Positions 35,061 to 43,402 of a stretch of 64,000 nt of DNA are shown here, piece after piece. Both the position numbers and the translations under genes were made by a program. The notes under the pieces are model-generated. The model was not told where the DNA came from and did no database searches. It worked only from the letters and a program-made list of their open reading frames with translations. Numbering within the stretch: the first letter of the stretch is position 1; every line of letters starts with the position of its first letter. Origin of the DNA: Nostoc sp. MS1 (GTDB lineage Bacteria > Cyanobacteriota > Cyanobacteriia > Cyanobacteriales > Nostocaceae); the NCBI RefSeq assembly GCF_019976755.1, contig NZ_AP023441.1:3655501-3719500 (forward strand), given 5' to 3'.

Positions 35061-35083
35061 CCTCTCCCCGACGCGGGGAGAGG
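35061..35083. terminator. strong hairpin after the P1B-ATPase gene
   Basis: CCTCTCCCCG and CGGGGAGAGG form a perfect ten-base stem with loop ACG, followed by CTTAAAA. A second foldback, CCCCTTCTCT/AAGGGAAGGGG, is at 35119-35141. Both are members of common dispersed repeats; they may terminate transcription but lack a long T-run. Confidence 0.55.
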
Positions 35084-35225
35084 CTTAAAAGTATGATTGG
35101 TACTTGGCAAATTGTTAGCCCCTTCTCTACAAGGGAAGGGGTTGGGGTTAGGTTTCTGACTCGACGTTATTTAATGCGCTAAACTGTGGTACATAAGTAT
35201 AAACTCGTAATATTATTATTAACTT

Positions 35226-35684
35226 ATGGAACCAGTAACCTTAACAGCCGTAGGAACTGCGATCGCTACTATAGTTTTAACTAAGGCTTTAGAAAGAACA
35301 GGCGAAATGCTGGGGGAAGCTGCATTAGAAAAAAGTAACGAGTTAATCGCACAGCTACGCCAGAAAAATAAGCTGCCCTTGTTAGCGAATACGTCACAGG
35401 AAAACACACAGCAGGCGTTAGATTATGGTCAAGCTGTGTTGGAGTTGAAAGCCGCAGCCGATACAGACACTGAAATTGCTCAATCAGTACGGGAAGTAGA
35501 AGCAACAATCAATCAAGATCAGTCCCAGAGTGCTGAGAAAATTCAAAAATTAGCCGCAGAAATTCAAGCGCAGCCATCAATTGTTAATAACTTTGCCAAG
35601 TTAGCAGAAAGTATCCAAGCTGAAAAAGGGTCAATGGTTGCCCAACAAATCATAATTAATAATCCGCAAAACACATACAACTGA
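35226..35684 (+). CDS. N-terminal module of a split STAND protein
   Basis: 152 residues beginning MEPVTLTAVGTAIATIVLTK, then helical acidic sequence (EVEATINQDQSQSAEKIQKL) and ending IINNPQNTYN. It resembles the N-terminal region of cyanobacterial NB-ARC/TPR proteins as I remember them. It ends in TGA (35682-35684); the same frame continues, with no other stop, through 23 codons into the NB-ARC gene at 35754. So this is either a separate small protein or the first part of one protein cut by a nonsense codon. The hydrophobic start may insert in a membrane. Confidence 0.7.
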   Translation: MEPVTLTAVGTAIATIVLTKALERTGEMLGEAALEKSNELIAQLRQKNKLPLLANTSQENTQQALDYGQAVLELKAAADTDTEIAQSVREVEATINQDQSQSAEKIQKLAAEIQAQPSIVNNFAKLAESIQAEKGSMVAQQIIINNPQNTYN

Positions 35685-35753
35685 CTACAGTCGCCTGAAC
35701 AGGAACGGGTAAAGTCAAATCCTGAAATACCGCAAAATTTACCCCTGAGTGGG

Positions 35754-38342
35754 GTGGTGAAATTTGTAGGACGTGATGAAGAACTGCAAGAACTCCATGA
35801 ACTTTTGCAGGAAAATAACCAAGTGCTGACTGAGCGTAGTCGAAGTGTAGCCATTGCAGCTATTTTGGGAATGGGTGGACTGGGTAAAACAGAACTCGCC
35901 TTGCAATATGCCATGACTCAGCGCGAAAACTACAAAGGTGGACTGTGCTGGTTACAGGCGAAAGCTGGGGATGTGGGGGTTCAAGTGGTGCGGTTTGCCA
36001 GAACTCAGCTTGATTTAAACCCACCAGAAGAATTTGATTTACCTGCACAAGTACAATACTGCTGGCGGAATTGGCGTGAGGGTAATGTGCTGCTGGTGGT
36101 GGATGATGTTACAGATTACCAGCAAATTAAACTTTACTTACAGGGTGTATCTTCCCGATTTAAAGTGTTGATGACTACCCGCAAAAAGTTAGGTGCAGCT
36201 ATCAAGCAATTATCTTTGGATATATTACAACCAGATGCAGCCTTGGAGTTTTTACAGTCTTTGCTGGCAGAAACACCAGAGCGAATTGAGAGAGAATTAG
36301 ATGTAGCAAATCAATTGTGCGAATGGCTGGGGTATTTGCCTTTGGGTTTAGAGTTGGTGGGGCGATATCTGGCGCGAAAACCGGATTTATCCCTATTGAA
36401 AATGATGGGGCGATTAAAGGAAAAGCGACTAGAACAACCTGCACTTGTCAAGCCAGAAGCCGATATGAGAGAACAAAGGGGAGTGCAAGCCGCCTTTGAG
36501 TTGAGTTGGCAAGAATTAGCAGAGGATGACAAACAATTAGACTGTGTACTCAGTTTATTTGCAGCAGCGCCCATACCCTGGAAATTAGTAGAACAGTGCT
36601 TACCAGAGAAAGATAAGGATGAGTTAGAAGAAATTCGGGATGATAAATTATTGAATCTGCATCTACTCCAGCGCAAAGGTGAAGAAATTTATCAACTGCA
36701 TCCCCTACTGCGGGAATTTTTCCAATCTAAGCTTACAGATTTAGAGCAGATAGAGGAATTTAAGGAATGGTTTTGTCAGGTAATGGTAGCAGTTGCCCAA
36801 GAAATTCCTGAGACTCCTACCCTTGAGGAAATCAACGCTGTTTCCCTTGCAATACCACACATAGCTGAAGTAGCAAACAATCTCATTCAATACGTTAGTG
36901 ATGAATATTTAACTTGGCCTTTTATCGGCTTGAGTCGTTTCTATCAAGGACAAGGGTTATATACCCAAGCCGAACCTTGGAATCAACAGTGTTTATCAAC
37001 TGTACAAAACCGCTTTGGAGACAATCATCCCTCAGTCGCCACTAGCCTCAACAACTTGGCTGAACTCTACGATTATCAAGGAAAATACGACCAAGCCGAA
37101 CCCCTGTTACTCCAAGCTTTAGAACTCAGACAACGCCTGCTGGGAGACAATCATCTTGATGTCGCAGCCAGCCTCAACTGCTTGGCGGGACTCTACTATT
37201 CCCAAGGAAAATACGACCAAGCCGAACCCCTGTTACTCCAAGCTTTAGAACTCAGACAACGCCTGCTGGGAGACAATCATCTTGATGTCGCAGCCAGCCT
37301 CAACTGCTTGGCGGGACTCTACTATTCCCAAGGAAAGTACGACCAAGCCGAACCCCTGTTACTCCAAGCTTTAGAACTCCTTCAACGCCTGCTGGGAGAC
37401 AATCATCCCGATGTCGCTACTAGCCTCAACAACTTGGCTGAACTCTACAATTCCCAAGGAAAGTACGACCAAGCCGAACCTATGTTTCTCCAAGCTTTAG
37501 AACTTGATAAACGCCTGCTGGGAGACAATCATCCTTCAATCGCCACTAGCCTCAACAACTTGGCATATCTCTACAAATCCCAAGGAAAGTACGACCAAGC
37601 CGAACCCCTGTTTCTTCAAGCTTTAGAACTCCATCAACGCTTGCTGGGAGACAATCATCCTCTTGTCGCCACTAGCCTCAACAACTTGGCATATCTCTAC
37701 GATTCTCAAGGAAAGTACGACCAAGCCGAACCCCTGTTTCTCCAAGCTTTAGAACTCAGACAACGCCTGCTGGGAGACAATCATCCCGATGTCGCTACTA
37801 GCCTCAACAACTTGGCATTACTCTACAATTCCCAAGGAAAGTACGACCAAGCCGAACCCCTGTTACTCCAAGCTTTAGAACTCCTTCAACGCTCGCTGGG
37901 AGACAATCATCCCCTTGTCGCCTCTAGCCTCAACAACTTGGCATATCTCTACAATTCCCAAGGAAAGTACGACCAAGCCGAACCTATGTTTCTCCAAGCT
38001 TTAGAACTCCATCAACGCCTGCTGGGAGACAATCATCCCCTTGTCGCCTCTAGCCTCAACAACTTGGCATATCTCTACAATTCCCAAGGAAAGTACGACC
38101 AAGCCGAACCTCTGTTACTCCAAACTTTAGAACTCAGACAACGCCTGCTGGGAGACAATCATCCCGATGTCGCTACTAGCCTCAACAACTTGGCATTACT
38201 CTACAATTCCCAAGGAAAGTACGACCAAGCCGAACCTCTGTTACTCCAAGCTTTGAATATTTTAGAGCGAAGTTTAGGAGCGAATCATCCTCATACTGTG
38301 AGTGTGCGTGAAAATTTAGCACTTTTACGCGATTCTCTCTAA
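35754..38342 (+). CDS. STAND ATPase with NB-ARC domain and kinesin-light-chain-type TPRs
   Basis: 862 residues. NB-ARC part: FVGRDEELQELHELLQ, Walker A GMGGLGKTELALQYA (about 41-55), Walker B VLLVVDDVTD, GLPL-like LGYLPLGLELVGRYL and the winged-helix end IYQLHPLLREFF. From about residue 422 there are ten 42-residue TPR units (SQGKYDQAEPLLLQALEL) plus a partial one. STAND proteins are signal switches; many act in antiphage defence or regulated cell death, but that role here is inferred. The start is GTG 35754, directly at the domain, with the conserved lead PQNLPLSGV only in the readthrough frame before it. Residues LTERSRSV (about 25-32) look like a repeat-derived insertion. A 21-bp array begins five bases after the stop. 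Confidence 0.85.
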   Translation: MVKFVGRDEELQELHELLQENNQVLTERSRSVAIAAILGMGGLGKTELALQYAMTQRENYKGGLCWLQAKAGDVGVQVVRFARTQLDLNPPEEFDLPAQVQYCWRNWREGNVLLVVDDVTDYQQIKLYLQGVSSRFKVLMTTRKKLGAAIKQLSLDILQPDAALEFLQSLLAETPERIERELDVANQLCEWLGYLPLGLELVGRYLARKPDLSLLKMMGRLKEKRLEQPALVKPEADMREQRGVQAAFELSWQELAEDDKQLDCVLSLFAAAPIPWKLVEQCLPEKDKDELEEIRDDKLLNLHLLQRKGEEIYQLHPLLREFFQSKLTDLEQIEEFKEWFCQVMVAVAQEIPETPTLEEINAVSLAIPHIAEVANNLIQYVSDEYLTWPFIGLSRFYQGQGLYTQAEPWNQQCLSTVQNRFGDNHPSVATSLNNLAELYDYQGKYDQAEPLLLQALELRQRLLGDNHLDVAASLNCLAGLYYSQGKYDQAEPLLLQALELRQRLLGDNHLDVAASLNCLAGLYYSQGKYDQAEPLLLQALELLQRLLGDNHPDVATSLNNLAELYNSQGKYDQAEPMFLQALELDKRLLGDNHPSIATSLNNLAYLYKSQGKYDQAEPLFLQALELHQRLLGDNHPLVATSLNNLAYLYDSQGKYDQAEPLFLQALELRQRLLGDNHPDVATSLNNLALLYNSQGKYDQAEPLLLQALELLQRSLGDNHPLVASSLNNLAYLYNSQGKYDQAEPMFLQALELHQRLLGDNHPLVASSLNNLAYLYNSQGKYDQAEPLLLQTLELRQRLLGDNHPDVATSLNNLALLYNSQGKYDQAEPLLLQALNILERSLGANHPHTVSVRENLALLRDSL
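37017..38276 (+). repeat. ten 126-bp repeats encoding TPR units
   Basis: Unit boundaries (codons for GDNH) lie at 37017, 37143, 37269 and so on every 126 bp to 38151, with a diverged start of an eleventh at 38277. Units two and three differ at only a few bases, and most units share long identical words such as CAAGGAAAGTACGACCAAGC. The near-identity at silent positions points to recent duplication or gene conversion. Confidence 0.92.
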
Positions 38343-38346
38343 TGAG

Positions 38347-38619
38347 AACACGAAAATTTACCTTCCCAACCTCATCACTCTAGTTTTTATCTCCAAGTTT
38401 CCTGTTTTGAACTCAAAGTTTTATGTTCAGAACCCGAACTTTTGTGTTGCAAACGAGAATGTTCCTATTTCCAACTAAAGTACTCTTGTTTTTAGTGAGA
38501 ACGTTCTTGTTCTAAACGAGAATGTTTCTGTTGCAAACGAGAACGTTCCTGTTTCCAGTGAGAATGTTCTTGCGGCAAAGGAGAATCTTCTAGTTCTGAG
38601 GTCGAATGATGGTGTAGAA
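38347..38619 (+). repeat. 13-unit 21-bp tandem array downstream of the STAND gene
   Basis: Units start at 38347, 38368, 38389, 38410, 38431, 38452, 38473, 38494, 38515, 38536, 38557, 38578 and 38599, each exactly 21 bp, with the pattern AAC-GAG-AAT-GTT-NCT-GTT-NNN. The middle units read as heptapeptides NENVPIS, SENVLVL, NENVSVA and NENVPVS. A TAA in the 38473 unit and stops in the first units prevent one long frame. The array starts five bases after the TPR gene stop codon. Its heptad resembles that of the array at 12173-12457. Confidence 0.85.
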
Positions 38620-38886
38620 GAAGCATAATCAAGTAAATTCACAGGCGATATGTGGGGTATGATGATTTTGTTTTGAGGGTGGCGATCGCACTAAACAACA
38701 TCCACACAGCATAAACACTTACGCTCATCACACAAATACCAATGATGCTCCGCCCACAGGAGGCGATCGCTAATAAGGTCATTGTGCAGAGTATAATTAG
38801 CTAGCTCCAACGGAGGCGATACCCACGGTAAACTATGCTAACGCTGGTGTAGAAAAAATCAGCTACGATAAATCAAAGCAACTTGG

Positions 38887-39354
38887 ATGAATCCAACTTC
38901 AATCGACTGTGGCATAGATGTATCAATGACAGCAGAAACTCATGAAAGTCATTTACTAATTCTTGAAGACGATCAAGGTCGTAAAGAATTTTCTCTGGAT
39001 AAACCTTTATACTCTATTGGTAGAGATAAAGAGTCTAATATTCGTCTAGTATCTCAATTTGTCTCCCGTCGCCATGCTACATTAGTGCGACTGCCAAAAG
39101 ACAATAATAGTTATTATTATCGAATAGTTGATGGTGATGGTAAAGGTAAACCGAGTTCTAATGGCTTGATGATTAACGGACGCAAACTCCCCGCCCACGA
39201 TTTAAAGAACGAAGACGAGATAGTTTTTGGGCCAAAAGTACGCGCTATCTACTATCTATTAAAGAATACTCAACGCTCAGGACAAACAGATGCTAGTGAA
39301 TATGACATAACACTTATAAATCCTGGTATGACTGAGGATTTAGAGGAAATCTAA
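38887..39354 (+). CDS. FHA-domain protein
   Basis: 155 residues with one forkhead-associated domain (about 35-125), a phosphothreonine-binding module. Key motif parts are YSIGRDKESNIRL (Gly-Arg), QFVSRRHATLVRL (Ser-x-x-His) and SSNGLMINGRKL (Asn-Gly). It probably reads Ser/Thr kinase signalling; no kinase lies nearby. Start ATG 38887; ATG 38929 (MTAETHES) is also possible and would leave the domain intact. Confidence 0.88.
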   Translation: MNPTSIDCGIDVSMTAETHESHLLILEDDQGRKEFSLDKPLYSIGRDKESNIRLVSQFVSRRHATLVRLPKDNNSYYYRIVDGDGKGKPSSNGLMINGRKLPAHDLKNEDEIVFGPKVRAIYYLLKNTQRSGQTDASEYDITLINPGMTEDLEEI

Positions 39355-39483
39355 AAGGTAATTGGTAATTGTAAAAAACGATTTAATTGCCAATTTTTTA
39401 TTACTAATTACTGAATAAATCAACTATATCTTAAGTAATTAGCCAAACTTGATATTCAATCCCAAACCCAGTAAGTAATGAAG

Positions 39484-39529
39484 AAGACGTGATATCACAG
39501 TAATAGTAATGTGAGTTATCACGTCTTTT
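39484..39529. terminator. bidirectional hairpin between convergent genes
   Basis: AAGACGTGATA pairs with TATCACGTCTT and is followed by TT; the loop is about 20 bases and has its own TCAC/GTGA pairing. It lies between the stop codons of the FHA gene and the gene at 39553. Confidence 0.7.
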
Positions 39530-39552
39530 GCTGAAACTAAGTAAAGTTTTAC

Positions 39553-39870
39553 TTACTCAAAATCGCCTCTACTTTTTCTGATTTGCTTACGGCTGGCGGT
39601 AAAGTCATCATCTTGAGTGTGAATATTGGCTTTTTGCTTCCTCCGGTCTTTGTTACCGAAATAAGGTTGAGAAGCTTCATAGTGGTCTAGTCTGCGTTGC
39701 TTATTACTAAAATAAGGTCTTGAAAGTTCTACTTTGTGATTTTTCTCTGCATAATAACCACCGGCTTCTACAGGAGTAGTAGGTAAGGTAATTAGCCAGA
39801 TTATCCCAGCTAAAATTAATAACCCAACTTTACAGGATAATTGCTTTACAACATCCTTGAGTTCCAACAT
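39553..39870 (-). CDS. small secreted basic protein with a PYFxNKxRR repeat
   Basis: 105 residues. A signal sequence or anchor at about 14-34 (VGLLILAGIIWLITLPTTPV) ends EAGG. The rest is basic and holds a duplicated motif: RPYFSNKQRRLDHYE and QPYFGNKDRRKQK. I recognise no family. Start ATG 39870. Confidence 0.6.
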   Translation of the reverse strand: MLELKDVVKQLSCKVGLLILAGIIWLITLPTTPVEAGGYYAEKNHKVELSRPYFSNKQRRLDHYEASQPYFGNKDRRKQKANIHTQDDDFTASRKQIRKSRGDFE

Positions 39871-39980
39871 TGAATAAATTTCCTTGTAACTCTTCGACTA
39901 CTGCTTGAATGTTAAGTATTCTTACTTGAGTCAACGTCTTCCTCTAGGTTGGTTGGATGTATGTAAAAAGTAGTGCTGAG

Positions 39981-41063
39981 TTAAGCTATTGTCACATCTG
40001 GCGATAAATAAACATCCTGAATAGCGTGGAACAATTTCACACCTTCTTCAAAAGGACGCTGGAAAGCTTTTCTGCCAGAAATTAGGCCTGTACCACCAGC
40101 CCGTTTGTTAATGACTGCGGTACGAACTGCTTCGGCGAAATCATTTTTACCAGATGCACCACCAGAGTTAATTAAACCTGCGCGTCCGCAATAGCAATTG
40201 AGAACTTGATAACGAGTCAAATCGATGGGGTGGTCGGTGGTTAATTCGGTATACACTTTTTCATGAGTTTTACCGTAACTCTTACCTGTTGCTTTGGCTA
40301 CTGCACCATAACCATTATTGTTTTCAGGTAATTTTTGTTTGATGATGTCGGCTTCAATTGTCACACCCAAATGATTTGCTTGTCCGGTGAGGTCAGCCGC
40401 AAGGTGATAATCTTTATCGCCTTTAAAGGCGTTGTTGCGCAGATAACACCACAGAATTGTCACCAGTCCTAATTCATGGGCGCGTTTAAAAGCCCGGCTG
40501 ATTTCTTGAATTTGTCTGGTGGAATGTTCTGAACCAAAATAAATTGTCGCGCCAACAGCTACAGCCCCTAAATTCCAAGCTTGTTCCACATCAGCAAACA
40601 ATATTTGGTCAAATTGATTAGGGAAGGTTAACAATTCATTGTGGTTGAGTTTAGCAATGAAAGGAATTTTGTGAGCATATTTACGCGAAACACTACCTAA
40701 AACTCCTAAAGTACTGGCGACAGCATTACAACCACCTGCTATTGCTAAACGGATGATATTTTCTGGGTCAAAGTAAATAGGGTTGGGTGCAAAAGAAGCC
40801 CCGGCTGAATGTTCAATACCTTGGTCTACGGGCAGAATCGAAAGATAGCCAGTGTATGCCAAACGACCTGTAGAATAGAGTTGTTGGAGATTCCGCAAGA
40901 CTTGAGGGCTGCGATCGCTATTCAACCAAACTCGATCAACAAAATCCGGCCCTGGTAAATGTAACAAATCTTGAGGCACTTTGGCTTTGTAAGTCAGCAG
41001 TTCTTCTGCTTCATTTCCTAAAAATGATTCGATAGAACTAGACTCTAAAAGGGTGGTAGACAT
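39981..41063 (-). CDS. class I fructose-bisphosphate aldolase (FbaB/DhnA type)
   Basis: 360 residues; it splits fructose 1,6-bisphosphate to DHAP and glyceraldehyde 3-phosphate through a Schiff-base lysine, in glycolysis and the Calvin cycle. Conserved blocks are LPVDQGIEHSAGASFAPNP, IPFIAKLNHNELL, GATIYFGSEHS, ADIIKQKLPENNNGYGAV (probable Schiff-base Lys), NCYCGRAGLINSGGASGKND and INKRAGGTGLISGRKAFQRP. The match to E. coli FbaB from memory is close over the whole length. Start ATG 41063 (MSTTLLESSS). Confidence 0.92.
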   Translation of the reverse strand: MSTTLLESSSIESFLGNEAEELLTYKAKVPQDLLHLPGPDFVDRVWLNSDRSPQVLRNLQQLYSTGRLAYTGYLSILPVDQGIEHSAGASFAPNPIYFDPENIIRLAIAGGCNAVASTLGVLGSVSRKYAHKIPFIAKLNHNELLTFPNQFDQILFADVEQAWNLGAVAVGATIYFGSEHSTRQIQEISRAFKRAHELGLVTILWCYLRNNAFKGDKDYHLAADLTGQANHLGVTIEADIIKQKLPENNNGYGAVAKATGKSYGKTHEKVYTELTTDHPIDLTRYQVLNCYCGRAGLINSGGASGKNDFAEAVRTAVINKRAGGTGLISGRKAFQRPFEEGVKLFHAIQDVYLSPDVTIA

Positions 41064-41080
41064 AAGACTTCCTTAAATCT

Positions 41081-41105
41081 TGACTATTGACTGTTGACTG
41101 TTGAC
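41081..41105. repeat. TTGACTG heptamer repeat
   Basis: Three TTGACT(G/A) units lie between the aldolase start and the stop codon of the next gene on the same strand. Confidence 0.75.
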
Positions 41106-41110
41106 CAATT

Positions 41111-42433
41111 CTATTTAAATCCTTTATTTACTTGCTTTTGCCCTTTACCTTTTGGCTTAGATTTGTGAACTTCTGCCACTGCTTCTTGAAATAATTCATG
41201 CAGATGTACAGGTACACTAGCACTTTCCGGTAAATATGGCTCAAGAGGTTTATTGAACTCTTGCAAAAGTGTATCTAAATCACTGTTAATGTCAAAATTT
41301 GGTCGTTGCAGCACAGTCTGTAAAACTTTTTCTAATGAATTAGAATACTGTTTGGCTAAACGATACCAAATGAAAGCACTAATACTTTTATCTTCCAGAT
41401 AATGACGAACTAGTTTTTCAGCACCCTCAATACTTTGCCAATCTTTTGTTAATAACAAAGATTGAAATTTACTATATGTTGGTAAAAATGTTTGTCCCCA
41501 ACGTGGATGAGAGATGGCTGTTAATTGTGCGGCGTTCTTGAGTTCCGCAGGTAAATCAATTTTTGGCGTTACCATTTTAGTTTTGCCGCTTTCGTTCTTC
41601 AATATCTGCGAAGCCACCTTGGGGTCTATACCCATTTCATCAATCACAGTTTGAATTTCTTCCTGCGCTCCTGTGGCTGTTAATTCAGCCAAATATTTTA
41701 TTTTATCAATCCCTAATTCTTCTAAACGTTTATTAGTAATTAACTCTTGAAATGCTGCAAGTTCTTTATTTAGTTTATAGCCAGGTAAGGTAATTTCATC
41801 ACTGCCAAAAAAGTCTATAAAATATTGATGATATTGATATACGGAATCCCAAGCTGCTTCTAGTAAATCTGGAGCATCACTGTAAAGGTGATTTTTATAG
41901 GTTTCTTTAAAATTACCAATAGCTACAGCTAGTTTTGGTTTACCTAATTTACCCATCATTGTAAATGGACCTGTGAATGTCCAATAATTATTAGTAACAG
42001 GAGAAATACGAGTTAGAAGAATTTCCCCAACTTTCAGTCGAGAAGTTGCTTGCAATGTTTGGGAATTATTGGGTTTGACTAAATAGGACTTATTCGTTAA
42101 CCAATTCAATAATTCTAGACCATCAGTGAAAATCTGACTAATAGCAAATAAACCGATAAAACTATGATGCCAAGTTTTCAGTAAATTGCGATCGCTCTCT
42201 TGTAAATCTGGATGACTGGCGATAAATAAATCTAGGGGAGACTCATTACCAACTTTCCCTTCAGTCAGGAAACTGTCAATTGTTAAGTCTTGTTGTGTGT
42301 TATCACCGCTACCACGCCGTAATTGTTGGGCTGCAAAGGTTTCCAGCGCTTGGGCTAACTCTCCCTCTGCATCAAGCACAAAATCTACTAATGCTTGCTT
42401 GAGGAAGTGCGATCGCTCTAATATCTCATCCAC
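41111..42433 (-). CDS. conserved-looking hypothetical protein
   Basis: 440 residues, soluble, no signal peptide or membrane helix seen. The middle part (YWTFTGPFTMMGKLGKPKLA, EAAWDSVYQYHQYFIDFFG) is rich in aromatic residues; the C-terminus is Lys-rich (KSKPKGKGQKQVNKGFK). I recognise no domain. Start ATG 42433 (MDEILERSHF). It ends 47 bp before the aldolase gene on the same strand, so the two may form an operon. Confidence 0.65.
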   Translation of the reverse strand: MDEILERSHFLKQALVDFVLDAEGELAQALETFAAQQLRRGSGDNTQQDLTIDSFLTEGKVGNESPLDLFIASHPDLQESDRNLLKTWHHSFIGLFAISQIFTDGLELLNWLTNKSYLVKPNNSQTLQATSRLKVGEILLTRISPVTNNYWTFTGPFTMMGKLGKPKLAVAIGNFKETYKNHLYSDAPDLLEAAWDSVYQYHQYFIDFFGSDEITLPGYKLNKELAAFQELITNKRLEELGIDKIKYLAELTATGAQEEIQTVIDEMGIDPKVASQILKNESGKTKMVTPKIDLPAELKNAAQLTAISHPRWGQTFLPTYSKFQSLLLTKDWQSIEGAEKLVRHYLEDKSISAFIWYRLAKQYSNSLEKVLQTVLQRPNFDINSDLDTLLQEFNKPLEPYLPESASVPVHLHELFQEAVAEVHKSKPKGKGQKQVNKGFK

Positions 42434-42839
42434 AGGCGTATCTCTTGGTACAACATTTGTAGATTAAGACCTTACACACCACGATAGCATCTGGCAGTAG
42501 CTAGATTTGTGCAAGAAAATCAGCTATCAATAAGATGAGAATTAATACTCAGGCATCGACTAAAATAGCATGACAATTTTATCTAAAAATTTTCAATACT
42601 CCCAAAGTGATAATTATTTTAATAATGAGTATTTTTTCTCAATTTTGAACAAAGACATCGGTTAGCCTCAAATACACTTCTTTCAAACTTGACGCATTAA
42701 CAATAGTGATTTTACAGCCCAAAGCCTGATTTATACTGAGTTCTTTTTAATAAATTCGCAATTTGTTACGAAAAAATACGATTCTACAAAATTTTTATTT
42801 ATGACATACTTTAAAAAATACTAAATTTTACATGTTACG
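42434..42839. other. AT-rich divergent promoter region
   Basis: 406 bp between the gene at 41111 and lemA, transcribed away from each other. Very AT-rich, no repeat or gene seen. Confidence 0.4.
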
Positions 42840-43400
42840 ATGTTACCTTTTATCATAACAATCGTTATTTTGATATTTATTATATTTATTTATTTTTATA
42901 ACAGGTTAATTTATAAAAAAAATCAAGTTAATAATGCTTTTTCCACAGTTGATGTAATTCTGCAAAAAAGAAGTGACTTAATACCTAATCTTGTGTCATT
43001 AGCCCAGATATATATGCAGTTTGAACAGACAACATTAGTAGAAATTAGCCGACTCAGAATTAGAGCTAATTCAAAAAGAATAACTAACAATGAACGAGTT
43101 ATTTTAGAAGATCAAATTTCTCGAACACTTAATAAATTTATTTTAGCATTAGAAGCTTATCCAGAGTTAAAAGCTAGTGAGCATTTCCTCCAATTACAAT
43201 ACTCATTAACTGAAGTTGAAGAACAACTTAGTGCAGCCAGAAGATTTTATAACAGTGCAGTAACTGAATATAACAATGCAGTGGAAATGTTACCGACAAA
43301 ATTTATAGCTTCATGGCTTAATTATCAATTAAAAGAACCATTTCGAGCTAATCTATCGGCAATTAATAAAATAAATATGCAGTTAAATACAAACTTATAA
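42840..43400 (+). CDS. LemA family protein
   Basis: 186 residues. An N-terminal transmembrane helix (FIITIVILIFIIFIYFY, residues 4-20) is followed by the helical LemA domain: NQVNNAFSTVDVILQKRSDL, IPNLVSLAQIYMQFEQTTL and FYNSAVTEYNNAVEMLPTKF. LemA proteins are membrane-anchored and of unclear function, often paired with another membrane protein. It is followed after two bases by a TPR-DUF3137 gene, the common partner type. Confidence 0.9.
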   Translation: MLPFIITIVILIFIIFIYFYNRLIYKKNQVNNAFSTVDVILQKRSDLIPNLVSLAQIYMQFEQTTLVEISRLRIRANSKRITNNERVILEDQISRTLNKFILALEAYPELKASEHFLQLQYSLTEVEEQLSAARRFYNSAVTEYNNAVEMLPTKFIASWLNYQLKEPFRANLSAINKINMQLNTNL

Positions 43401-43402
43401 AT

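Noticed and set aside
37017..38619. CRISPR array
   Set aside because: The repeats are contiguous (126-bp coding TPR units and 21-bp units) with no unique spacers, and there are no cas genes.
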